This document shows, piece by piece, positions 7,176 through 14,476 of a stretch of 48,994 bases of DNA. The notes below the pieces were generated by a model. That model was not told where the DNA came from. It saw only the letters and a program-made list of their open reading frames with translations, and searched no databases. The stretch is taken from assembly GCA_944321865.1 (NCBI GenBank), contig CALUMZ010000013.1, positions 1 to 48,994 on the forward strand, in the 5' to 3' direction. The position numbers and the translations under genes were made by a program. Each line of letters starts with the position of its first letter. Positions within the stretch are counted from its first letter, which is position 1. This DNA comes from an uncultured Muribaculaceae bacterium (GTDB lineage Bacteria > Bacteroidota > Bacteroidia > Bacteroidales > Muribaculaceae).

Positions 7176-9349
7176 TGGAACGAATGCTCGATTACATAGG
7201 CCTGAATATCGACTTGCCGATTTCCGACCCCACGTGGATATTTTTCCTCGTGTTGGCTATTATCTTGTTTGCGCCTATCATTTTTGAACGACTCCATATA
7301 CCGCACATCATAGGTATGATTCTTGCCGGTGTGCTGGTGGGGGAACACGGATTTAATATCCTTGCCCGTGACAGCAGTTTCGAGCTTTTCGGGCAAGTGG
7401 GACTGTATTATATAATGTTCCTTGCCGGCCTTGAGATGAACATGGAAGATTTCAAAAGCATCCGTTTCAAGGCTGTGACATTGGGGTTGTTGGCATTTAT
7501 CGTCCCTATGGTGATAGGCGTATGGACCAATTTGAACCTGCTCGGGTATGGACTGATTACATCGATATTGCTTGCCAGCATGTATGCCTCGCATACGCTT
7601 GTGACGTATCCCATTGTGCAGCGTTACGGGGTCACGCGTCAGCGCTCTGTGGGTATTGCCGTTGGCGGGACTGCCGTGACCGACACGCTCACTCTGATAG
7701 TGTTGGCTGTTATAAGCGGCCTTTACAAGGGTGATGTGTCGGATATGTATTGGTTGTGGATGTTGCTTAAGGTGGTAGTGCTCGGCACGGTCATTCTTTA
7801 TACCTTCCCTCGCATAGGGCGGTGGTTCTTCCGCCGTTACAGCGACGGAGTGGTGCAGTTTATATTTGTCCTTGCAATGGTGTTTCTTGGTGCCGGGCTC
7901 ATGGCATTTGTCGGCATGGAAGGAATACTCGGGGCATTCCTTGTGGGATTGGTGCTCAACCGGCTTATTCCTCAGGTTTCGCCGCTGATGAACCACCTTG
8001 AGTTTGTGGGTAACGCACTGTTTATTCCCTATTTCCTGATTGGCGTGGGAATGCTGATAAATGTAGACGTGTTGTTTGGGCACGTGGATTCCATAAAAGT
8101 TGCCTCGGTGATGATAGTCGTGGCGTTGGTGGGGAAATGGATAGCATCGTGGCTCACGCAAAAGATATTTGGAATGAGCAACAGGGAGGGCAACCTGATG
8201 TATGGATTAAGCACGGCTCAGGCTGCCGCCACGCTCGCCGCAGTGATGGTGGGGTACAATATCATAATGCCCTCGGGCGAACGGTTGCTTAACGAGGATG
8301 TGCTCAATGGTACCATTTTGCTGATTTTGGTTACATGCATAGTGAGCTCGTTTATAACCGAGGATGCTGCCAAGCGTATAGCCATGGACGATAATGCCGC
8401 TGCAGTGGGGGAAGAATATTCTCAAGAGCAGGAACGCATATTGGTGCCTGTGGCAAATCCGGGCACTATCAATTCGTTGATGAGCCTTGCCCTCGTGGTG
8501 CGCGATGAGAAAGTGCGCGACAACCTTGTGGCTTTGAGCGTAATCAATGACAACAACGATTCAAAAAAACTTGAAATGCTTGCCCGCCGCAACCTTGAAC
8601 GGGCAGCACAGATTGCCGCGTCGGCCGGGGTGACATTGAAGACGGTGAGCCGTTTCGACTTGAACATTACCACCGGCATATTGCACACGGCCAAAGAAAA
8701 CAACATAACATCGCTTATCATTGGGTTGCACTATAAGTCGAGCATTGTCGACTCGTTCTTTGGAAAGATGACTGAAAACTTGCTCAAAAACACAAGCCGG
8801 CAAGTGATGATTGTGAACCTGTTGATGCCGGTAAACACATTGAGGAGAATCGTGGTGGCCGTTCCTCCAAAGGCTGAGTATGAACCGGGCTTTGTAAAGT
8901 GGGTGACTCAAATTTGCCGCATGGGTACGCAACTTGGGTGCTGGGTGTATTTTTATGGCGAAGAAATGACGCTTGGATATATAAAGGGCGTCATAAGCAA
9001 AAAGAGATTTACCACGCGCACGCGTTTCTTCACAATGGATAGTTGGGACGACTTGCTGATGCTTTCCAACCGCATCAATTACGACCATCTGTTTGTGGTT
9101 GTCAGCGCGCGCCGAGGGTTTATATCCTACGACAACTCGTTTGACAAGTTGCCCATGCAGGTATCGAGATACTTCAACAACAGCAGCGTCATGATTCTGT
9201 TCCCCGAGCAGAAGGGCAGCCCCATCGATAACCTGTCGTTTGCCAATCCGCATGGCATAGCCGAAGCAAAGGTGTATGAAAAAATCGGCAGCTGGGTGTC
9301 AAAATTGTTCAATCGCAACGACGGCAGTCAGCCCCCCGGCCTCAGTTAA
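7175..9349 (+). CDS. CPA2-type cation:proton antiporter with C-terminal Usp-like domain
   Basis: A 724-residue inner-membrane protein. Residues about 20-395 are a Kef/NapA-like Na+(K+)/H+ exchanger with about twelve membrane segments; the family signature region is seen in HIIGMILAGVLVGEHGFNIL and in LAGLEMNMEDF. The C-terminal part (about 415-705) is soluble and contains two universal-stress-protein-like halves (ERILVPVANPGTINSLMSLAL.. and LRRIVVAVPPKAEYEPGF), typical of Bacteroidetes antiporters where it may sense nucleotides or ions. It is coupled (TAATG) to the upstream M20 gene, an odd functional pairing. Role: pH or cation balance; which ion is not known. Confidence 0.88.
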   Translation: MERMLDYIGLNIDLPISDPTWIFFLVLAIILFAPIIFERLHIPHIIGMILAGVLVGEHGFNILARDSSFELFGQVGLYYIMFLAGLEMNMEDFKSIRFKAVTLGLLAFIVPMVIGVWTNLNLLGYGLITSILLASMYASHTLVTYPIVQRYGVTRQRSVGIAVGGTAVTDTLTLIVLAVISGLYKGDVSDMYWLWMLLKVVVLGTVILYTFPRIGRWFFRRYSDGVVQFIFVLAMVFLGAGLMAFVGMEGILGAFLVGLVLNRLIPQVSPLMNHLEFVGNALFIPYFLIGVGMLINVDVLFGHVDSIKVASVMIVVALVGKWIASWLTQKIFGMSNREGNLMYGLSTAQAAATLAAVMVGYNIIMPSGERLLNEDVLNGTILLILVTCIVSSFITEDAAKRIAMDDNAAAVGEEYSQEQERILVPVANPGTINSLMSLALVVRDEKVRDNLVALSVINDNNDSKKLEMLARRNLERAAQIAASAGVTLKTVSRFDLNITTGILHTAKENNITSLIIGLHYKSSIVDSFFGKMTENLLKNTSRQVMIVNLLMPVNTLRRIVVAVPPKAEYEPGFVKWVTQICRMGTQLGCWVYFYGEEMTLGYIKGVISKKRFTTRTRFFTMDSWDDLLMLSNRINYDHLFVVVSARRGFISYDNSFDKLPMQVSRYFNNSSVMILFPEQKGSPIDNLSFANPHGIAEAKVYEKIGSWVSKLFNRNDGSQPPGLS

Positions 9350-9384
9350 TTGCAGTCAAGTTGCCGGTAGCAATGTCTTTGGTG

Positions 9385-9774
9385 TTACAGGGCGAAAAAA
9401 CTGCGGCGGTGGCGCGGGCCGTATGACACGTGCAGCCACGCGAAGTCGTGTTCGTTGATGGCTTGGTCGACCGGCAGGTTGCGCAGCAGTTCATACAGGC
9501 GGCGGTTGCCTGCCTTGCTGCCTGCCGTGATGTCGGCGGCTTCGCCGGTGAGGTGCTGGCTGCTTGCCGAGCCGCCCACGGCACGGTTGAGCACCGGGCA
9601 GCGGTAGCCGCTGTTCACGTAAATGGGTGCGCCGTATGCTTCGCGCAGCGGGTCGAGGATATTGGCAACGAGCTGCTTCAAGTTGGCTGCGGCTTGCCGT
9701 GTGGGGGTGTTGTCGATACCGAGCCTTCGGGCGGTGGCCGACCGTGTGAGTTCGTCGAGGGTAAAATGTTTCAT
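9385..9774 (-). CDS. M15-family peptidase (endolysin-like D-Ala carboxypeptidase)
   Basis: A 129-residue zinc peptidase of the small M15_3 type, which cuts peptidoglycan stem peptides. The N-terminal FTLDELTRSATARRLGIDN is the usual opening of this family. Metal ligands are seen in SSQHLTGEAADI (His and Asp, residues about 71-82) and in the late FAWLHVSY (His). There is no signal peptide, as expected for a phage-type lysin that needs a holin to cross the membrane. Its ATG overlaps the stop of the holin-like gene by 4 nt (ATGA), so the two are translated together. This is a common lysis-type pair in Bacteroidales, probably a remnant or domesticated phage cassette since no other phage genes are near. 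Confidence 0.85.
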   Translation of the reverse strand: MKHFTLDELTRSATARRLGIDNTPTRQAAANLKQLVANILDPLREAYGAPIYVNSGYRCPVLNRAVGGSASSQHLTGEAADITAGSKAGNRRLYELLRNLPVDQAINEHDFAWLHVSYGPRHRRSFFAL

Positions 9775-10241
9775 GGCTTTTTTAGATTGTTGATTATATT
9801 GTTTAAGTCTTTTTCTTTCAGCGCCTTCAAACAGTCGGCGATGGTGCCGGCAGCCTCGGTGAAATTCTCCTGCTCCTTTTCACCTGCCTTTTCGTAAATG
9901 CTTTTTACTTCTATCAAGGCTATCCCTATCGAGCCGAGCAGTGTCAAGACCGGCAGCAACGGCAATCTGTCATATCCGCATGCCATGCGCAGGTATACGA
10001 CGGCCGCCATTTGCATGGCGTCGATGATGGTGAGGGCTATGAGGGCATTGTAGTAGGTGGCCAATTTCTCAACCGTCCGTCTCAATGCCTTGCTGCGGCG
10101 AGCCTCGCCGCGTCGTCGCGCTTTGCGCAGCCCGCTTGCAAGGTCGGCAAGCACGGCACACAGCACAAGCAGGTATTCTCCCACCGCAAAGGCGATGGCA
10201 AGCATCACCCCGGGCAATTGTTGTTGAATAGTGTCGGTCAT
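9771..10241 (-). CDS. Phage holin-like membrane protein
   Basis: A 156-residue protein with three or more hydrophobic segments (about 10-35, 66-86, 93-112). A strongly basic cytoplasmic loop RKARRRGEARRSKALRR (about 39-55) lies between the first two, and the charged helical tail ends in NNLKKP. This layout, with SGLRKAR and LATYYNALIALTIIDAMQM, matches the Bacteroidetes phage holin family. Holins make membrane lesions that let an endolysin reach the wall. It lies directly before the M15 gene, overlapping 4 nt. Alternative: a domesticated exporter for the peptidase. Function is inferred from family and neighbour. Confidence 0.7.
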   Translation of the reverse strand: MTDTIQQQLPGVMLAIAFAVGEYLLVLCAVLADLASGLRKARRRGEARRSKALRRTVEKLATYYNALIALTIIDAMQMAAVVYLRMACGYDRLPLLPVLTLLGSIGIALIEVKSIYEKAGEKEQENFTEAAGTIADCLKALKEKDLNNIINNLKKP

Positions 10242-10264
10242 GGTATTATGTGATTATATGTTTC

Positions 10265-10311
10265 GGGGGCAATAGTAACCCCGTTGCAAATGTAAGGTCG
10301 CCATTACCCCC
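10265..10311. other. Hairpin upstream of the holin gene
   Basis: GGGGGCAAT (10265-10273) pairs with ATTACCCCC (10303-10311) with one G-T pair, enclosing 29 nt that contain a TACATTTG -7-like box on the minus strand. Role unknown. Confidence 0.35.
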
Positions 10312-10343
10312 TGTATCATATCAAAAGGGATAGTACTCGCTCA

Positions 10344-11198
10344 TCATCGGCTCACCGACAGCACCGTGTGGTAGCTGCCGTCGTAGTAGTCGAATTCGAG
10401 CGTCACATATCCCGTGCCACCGCCGCCATACCACATCACCCGGCGGGCTATGCCCGATGCCGACAGCGAAAGCGGTGTGCCATAGGAATTGCAAAGCAGG
10501 TTGTATATGAGGTTGTACCGGTTCAAATTGTTGTAACTGCTGTAATAAGAGAATTGTGCGCTTGTGAATTGTCCGTTTGCATTGCAGTAAAGCGAAGCAA
10601 AAGGCCAACTTTGATTCAGTAATATGACGTCGCTCAGGTATATGGTGTTGTCGGCATAGCCGTCGATGGCGTAACCATTATTGAACAGGTAGTCGAGAGC
10701 CGAGCCATATAATGTGCCGAATGTAATGCCGAGTATCGAACGTATGGCAGGGGCATGAACGTATGGCCTGTAACCCCGAGGCAACACCCTCGGACGGTGC
10801 GGCATGGGGCGTGGCACACGGTATCGCCGGGCCGGTGGCGGCACGGGTCGGTGCCAGTTGTGGGGCGGCCGTTGGTGACGTGGCGGTGCAGGTGCCGGGC
10901 GGTTTGGACGTTGTTGAGGATGACCCGGGACAGGGCGGTTGTTGCCGGGACGCTGGGCAGGACGACCCGGGGCAGGGCGGTTGTTTCCGGGACGTTGGGC
11001 AGGACGATCCGGGGCAGGGCGGTTGTTGCCGGGACGCCGGGTGGGGCGATCCGGGGCAGGGCGGTTCCCTGCCGGTCGTTCGATGCGGTTTGGCCTGTCG
11101 TTGCCGCGATGCGTTTGTGATACCATCGGTACAGGAACTGCCAAAGCCGCAATCAGTATGGCCATTGTTAAATTTTTTCGTAGCGTAGTAGTTTTCAT
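10344..11198 (-). CDS. Secreted Pro/Arg-repeat protein
   Basis: A 284-residue protein of unknown function. Residues 1-28 are a signal peptide (MAILIAALAVPVPMVSQ). Residues about 46-101 hold four tandem copies of a 14-residue repeat of the form RPAPDRPAQRPGNN, and 102-145 stay rich in Pro, Arg and His. The C-terminal 140 residues form a Tyr/Asn-rich globular domain (GSALDYLFNNGYAIDGYADNTIYLSDV) with a likely beta-rich end (GTGYVTLEFDYYDGSYHTVLSVSR). The basic, disordered linker could bind anionic polymers such as nucleic acid, LPS or wall material, but this is speculation. Similar two-part proteins are frequent among Bacteroidales hypotheticals. It is apparently monocistronic; no consensus promoter seen. 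Confidence 0.7.
   Translation of the reverse strand: MKTTTLRKNLTMAILIAALAVPVPMVSQTHRGNDRPNRIERPAGNRPAPDRPTRRPGNNRPAPDRPAQRPGNNRPAPGRPAQRPGNNRPVPGHPQQRPNRPAPAPPRHQRPPHNWHRPVPPPARRYRVPRPMPHRPRVLPRGYRPYVHAPAIRSILGITFGTLYGSALDYLFNNGYAIDGYADNTIYLSDVILLNQSWPFASLYCNANGQFTSAQFSYYSSYNNLNRYNLIYNLLCNSYGTPLSLSASGIARRVMWYGGGGTGYVTLEFDYYDGSYHTVLSVSR
10896..11063 (-). repeat. 42-bp tandem repeats coding for Pro/Arg repeats
   Basis: Four adjacent 42-nt units encode 14-residue repeats (RPAPDRPTRRPGNN and variants), the last more diverged. Such arrays can change copy number between strains. Confidence 0.75.
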
Positions 11199-11410
11199 AA
11201 GCGTTGTTTTTTTACCTCGTTCCCGGTCTTATGACCTTATTCGAGGTGTTTATTATTATAGATGCCTTGATTCCGTTAAAGTTTAATCGGCAAGCGGCCC
11301 AATGACCGTCCGGGGATAAATAGCAATGGCGTTTAGTGGCGTTTTTTGTCGCTCCGGTAACGTATTTGATGCAGATAGTTGCGAAAAGCGTTTTGTGCAG
11401 AAAATGAGAC

Positions 11411-11441
11411 TTGTAGCATATCTGATTAAGAGCTATCTTTG
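11411..11441 (+). promoter_or_regulatory. Promoter of candidate small RNA
   Basis: TTG (11411-11413), 20 nt, then TATCTTTG (11434-11441). No open reading frame follows, but a terminator does, about 75 nt later. Confidence 0.65.
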
Positions 11442-11447
11442 CATTGG

Positions 11448-11557
11448 TAAGGAGACTATTGTCGAGTGCTATTTTTTATACTTATGTGTGAATTTCCTTA
11501 AGTGGTTAGATTGAAGAACCCTGTTTTGCCGTGTAAAAAATGTGCAAGGGTTCTTTT
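11448..11557 (+). ncRNA. Candidate small RNA, about 110 nt
   Basis: A full promoter (11411-11441) and an intrinsic terminator (11514-11557) bracket a stretch with no gene. The predicted transcript contains an A/T-rich 5' part, the 13-mer ATTTCCTTAAGTG (11492-11504) that recurs at 1894-1906, and the terminator hairpin. A five-codon frame (ATG at 11484) is too short to call. The family is not recognised. It could act on the adjacent Pro/Arg-repeat gene or the sialidase, or on distant targets; nothing in the sequence decides this. Confidence 0.5.
11514..11557 (+). terminator. Terminator of the candidate small RNA
   Basis: AAGAACCCT pairs with AGGGTTCTT (ending 11555), followed by T residues. 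Confidence 0.75.
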
Positions 11558-11636
11558 ATTATGCGGCAGCGTTTGCATGAATTGCCGCACGTTGTGGTGC
11601 CGCCGGCAAATCAAGCATAGATTCAAGTATCTATAA

Positions 11637-11668
11637 TTTGCAATTATTGAGCGTGAACATTATTTTTG
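11637..11668 (+). promoter_or_regulatory. Sialidase promoter
   Basis: TTTG (11637-11640), 20 nt, TATTTTTG (11661-11668); the ATG is 24 nt further on. Confidence 0.65.
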
Positions 11669-11692
11669 TAACATGTAACATATTTTTCCCCA

Positions 11693-13327
11693 ATGATGAA
11701 AACTGCCTTTATTGCCGCATTGCTTGCCGTGGCTGCATTGCCGGCGACGAGTGCCGAACTCGCCGATACTCTTGAGGTTTATAATCCGCAAGTGCCTTTA
11801 TTGATAGGAAATAACGACAATGTGCTGATGTATGCAAAGATTACTGCCGAGGGCGGCGAGCGCATCGACAATGTGACGCTGCAATTCGATACGGTCGTCA
11901 CCGACATGCCGCAAATCGCAAGTGTAACCTTGTATTACAGCGGTGTGGAGGCACATCACCGTGCCGGCAAGAATTTCTTCAAGCCTCTCACAGAGAGTTA
12001 TATAGACAACAAGGGTGACGCTGTGGGCGCATTTTCGGTTAAGTTGGACTGCAAGGACAAACTTGGTGGAACGCTTGTCCTTGATGCCAATCAGTCGCTT
12101 TCTGCCGGCGACAATTATTTTTGGGTAAGTGTGAAACTTGCCGATGACGCGTCGCTTACGGCACGTGTGGCTGCGCGTGTTGATGGAGCCGAGGTCGATG
12201 GCAGGCAGGCTGTCGTCGTCGACCGTACTTTAAATCCGGCCCCGAGGCGTACTGCCGTTGCCGTGCGCCGTGCCGGCGACAACGGCGTTGCGGCTTATCG
12301 CATTCCCGGCCTTGTCACCACGGATAAAGGCACATTGTTGGCCGTGTATGATGTACGTTACAACAACAGCACCGATTTGCAGCAACAAATCGATGTGGGG
12401 TTAAGCCGCAGCACCGATGGCGGCCGCACATGGAGCGACATGATTATCCCGCTTTCTTTTGCCGGGGTGGGCGGTTTGCCCGATGCACAAAACGGTGTCG
12501 GCGACCCGTGCATTCTTTATGACGGCGTGAACGATGTGGCATGGATAGCGGCATTGTGGTGTCATGGAATGGGTAACAAGATGGCGTGGTTTGGCTCGCA
12601 ACCGGGTATCGACATTGGAGTGACAGGGCAATTGGTGCTCACTCGTAGCGGTGATGACGGTGTTACATGGTCGCAACCCTATAATGTAACCCGAATGGTA
12701 AAAGATCCGGAGTGGCATTTGCTGCTGCAAGGACCGGGGCGCGGCATTACCATGCGCGACGGGACGCTTGTGTTCCCTATCCAGTATATAGCAGCCGACC
12801 GCATACCATGCGCCGGTATAATGTATAGCCGCGACAAGGGCGAAACGTGGAGGATAACCAATGCTGCACGAAGCAACACAACCGAGTCGCAAGTGGCCGA
12901 ATTGCCCGATGGCTCGTTGATGCTTAACATGCGCGACAACCGCAAGGGGAGCCGTGCCGTGTCGGTCACCGGCGACCTTGGCGAGACGTGGACCGAACAT
13001 TCGTCGTCGCGCAGTGCATTGCGCGAGCCTGTGTGTATGGCAAGCCTGATAAGTGTGCCGGGTGGAGAGAATGTTACGGGAAAGAACCTGATGCTCTTTT
13101 CCAATCCCGATACCGAAAAGGAGCGGCGCAACATCACCATAAAGTTGAGCACCGATGATGGCGCAACTTGGCCGGCCGGGCAGTCGGTGTTGCTCGACGA
13201 GGACCTTGGTTGGGGCTATTCGTGCCTGACGATGGTCGATGCCTCGCACGTGGGGATATTGTATGAGAGCAGCGTAGCCAACATGACATTCCAAGTGGTC
13301 CCGCTTGCCGACTTGATGGGAAAGTGA
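11693..13327 (+). CDS. nanH: Exo-alpha-sialidase (GH33)
   Basis: A 544-residue secreted sialidase that releases terminal sialic acids from host glycans such as mucin. Residues 1-20 are a signal peptide (ending PATSA). An N-terminal beta-sandwich domain (about 25-180) precedes the six-bladed propeller. The propeller opens with YRIP (arginine-triad Arg). Asp-boxes are seen as STDGGRTW, SGDDGVTW, SRDKGETW, TGDLGETW and STDDGATW. The acid/base partner region is TTESQVAEL and the likely nucleophile Tyr is in LGWGYSCLTM. Length and domain order fit the Bacteroides NanH type. It has its own promoter and is separated from the susCDE operon by 1.15 kb of repeats and the inverton. A cargo link to that operon is possible but unproven. 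Confidence 0.92.
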   Translation: MMKTAFIAALLAVAALPATSAELADTLEVYNPQVPLLIGNNDNVLMYAKITAEGGERIDNVTLQFDTVVTDMPQIASVTLYYSGVEAHHRAGKNFFKPLTESYIDNKGDAVGAFSVKLDCKDKLGGTLVLDANQSLSAGDNYFWVSVKLADDASLTARVAARVDGAEVDGRQAVVVDRTLNPAPRRTAVAVRRAGDNGVAAYRIPGLVTTDKGTLLAVYDVRYNNSTDLQQQIDVGLSRSTDGGRTWSDMIIPLSFAGVGGLPDAQNGVGDPCILYDGVNDVAWIAALWCHGMGNKMAWFGSQPGIDIGVTGQLVLTRSGDDGVTWSQPYNVTRMVKDPEWHLLLQGPGRGITMRDGTLVFPIQYIAADRIPCAGIMYSRDKGETWRITNAARSNTTESQVAELPDGSLMLNMRDNRKGSRAVSVTGDLGETWTEHSSSRSALREPVCMASLISVPGGENVTGKNLMLFSNPDTEKERRNITIKLSTDDGATWPAGQSVLLDEDLGWGYSCLTMVDASHVGILYESSVANMTFQVVPLADLMGK

Positions 13328-13330
13328 TTG

Positions 13331-13382
13331 GAAAGATTTTAGACATAAAGGCTTTAGACAGAAAGATTTTAGACATAAAGGC
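13331..13382 (+). repeat. Short direct repeats (AGACATAAAG type)
   Basis: A 22-bp unit beginning GAAAGATTTTAGACATAAAG occurs at 13331-13352 and 13361-13382, starting just after the sialidase stop. Related pieces (TTTAGACAGAAAGAC, ATATGTCTTT) are found at 13690, 20874-20975 and 24538-24570, always beside family A units. Confidence 0.6.
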
Positions 13383-13488
13383 AAAAAACACATATGTTTT
13401 TTAAAGACATATTGCGGCGCAGCTGACGGGTATTTAGTGTAGAGACGACATATCATGGCGTCTCCATACTTTTTCAGACAGAAAAACA

Positions 13489-13660
13489 GAGGTGTATCAA
13501 AATTATCATTCCAATGTGGCAGTAGAGACGCAAAATTTTGCGTCTCTACAATCTGGTTGGATAAACTATTGATATTGAATGTTTTATATATTGTTGTGAA
13601 CATCGAGACGCGGCACGCCACGTCTCTACTCATGGCAAAATCGCATTTTGATACACCCTC
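13489..13660 (-). repeat. Family A repeat, complete copy
   Basis: A 172-bp unit in reverse orientation relative to 24356-24527. Its ends are GAGGTGTATCAAAAT (one G missing) and ATTTTGATACACCCTC. It contains the perfect 28-bp palindrome at 13522-13549 (GTAGAGACGCAAAA and its complement) and the imperfect 22-bp palindrome at 13605-13626 (GAGACGCGGCAC/GCCACGTCTC). Confidence 0.85.
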
Positions 13661-13740
13661 AAGACATATTGTGGCGCAGCTGCGTTTTAGACAGGAAAAC
13701 ATATATGTTTCTTGCCAAAATTATGGAAGATGACGGAAAA

Positions 13741-13868
13741 GGGGCTGCGGAGCTGCCCAATAATGCTTAACGCCGGGCGAGGCGACCTTTAGGGAGCCGA
13801 ACCCGGTGTAAAAAGACTCCCACACTGCCGTCCCCCGTAGGGGCGAATAACCACTTGTGTGCAATTAA
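13741..13868 (-). repeat. Repeat family B, copy 2
   Basis: The reverse complement of this stretch matches 7-135 over most of its length, with shared TTACACCGGGTTCGGCT, GCCTCGCCCGGCGTTAAGCA and GGGCAGCT-CGCAGCCC. From 13869 to 14070 no gene or clear repeat is seen. Confidence 0.75.
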
Positions 13869-14171
13869 GTTGATTTCATTTTACCTTTTCTGCGTTCGGC
13901 ATCTCCGAAGCCGTATTTCAGGGGGCGGATACCGCAGGTTAAACTGAGTATGGCAGCTTCGCAGTTACGTTTTAATGACCTATACGTTCGTTAGAGTGAC
14001 ACGTCGTCGGGACAGGAAATAACTCCGGTTCGCTATCTTCTTATACATGATATATTTGCATTTTCCTTAATACGCCGAATTAAGGATTTTATATCACTAA
14101 TCACCTAAAGATTCTTTGCTGCCGCCGGATGCACGGTCGTGCAGTTTTTTTACAAAAAAATATATTTTTTG

Positions 14172-14202
14172 TTTGTTTTTTTACAAGAATTATTTAGCTT
14201 TG
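14172..14202 (+). promoter_or_regulatory. susCDE promoter
   Basis: TTTG (14172-14175), 19 nt, TAGCTTTG (14195-14202). The predicted leader to susC is long, about 270 nt, and contains two hairpins. Confidence 0.75.
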
Positions 14203-14271
14203 CAACAGCTAACCACACCATCGATGGCATTGACAGGCCAAGCAGGAAAGGTTGGCACCACTGAATAACTG

Positions 14272-14295
14272 TTTGTCAATATTCACCTTGACAAA
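14272..14295 (+). other. Leader hairpin 1 of susC
   Basis: TTTGTCAA pairs with TTGACAAA across the 8-nt loop TATTCACC. Confidence 0.45.
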
Positions 14296-14353
14296 AACCT
14301 ATGATTTATGAAAAATACGGAATACATGAAAACCAACCGATTAATTAAGTTTG

Positions 14354-14391
14354 TGCATGCTATGGACACGTAGCGTGCAGGGTGTTTTTTT
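14354..14391 (+). terminator. Terminator-like hairpin in the susC leader
   Basis: TGCATGCTA (14354-14362) pairs with TAGCGTGCA (14371-14379) with one G-T pair; GGGTG and a run of seven T residues (14385-14391) follow. It sits between the promoter and susC, inside the inverton, so it may attenuate transcription or act as a conditional terminator. Confidence 0.5.
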
Positions 14392-14476
14392 CATAATGTC
14401 ATAATCCTTAATTCGGCGTAATCAAGACAATTAAGTACAAATAAATCCAAATGTAAAACACTAAAAACATTCTTGC

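Larger units (their letters stand above)
14071..14420 (+). promoter_or_regulatory. Candidate invertible promoter segment of susC
   Basis: TACGCCGAATTAAGGATT (14071-14088) and its exact complement (14403-14420) form a perfect 18-bp inverted repeat around 314 bp. Inside lies a consensus promoter facing susC (14172-14202). This is the arrangement of invertible promoters known for Bacteroides capsule and surface genes: flipping the segment would turn the promoter away and silence the operon. As written, it is in the ON orientation. No recombinase gene is in the window. Confidence 0.75.

Noticed and set aside
6851..8161. Long minus-strand frame (436 codons) opposite the M20 and antiporter genes
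   Set aside because: It is an antisense shadow of two well-recognised plus-strand proteins, His-rich and low complexity without any family resemblance.
12401..13702. 433-codon minus-strand frame opposite the sialidase
   Set aside because: It is antisense to clear Asp-box sialidase sequence and runs into repeat DNA.
13455..13733. Open frame of 92 codons over a family A repeat
   Set aside because: It is the repeat itself: the same frame recurs at 20978, 26988 (minus) and 29236 (minus) with palindromes fixing the codons; no promoter or start context.
14210..14300. Possible riboswitch in the susC leader (GGCACCACTG segment)
   Set aside because: The other conserved parts of a cobalamin or similar aptamer are not seen.
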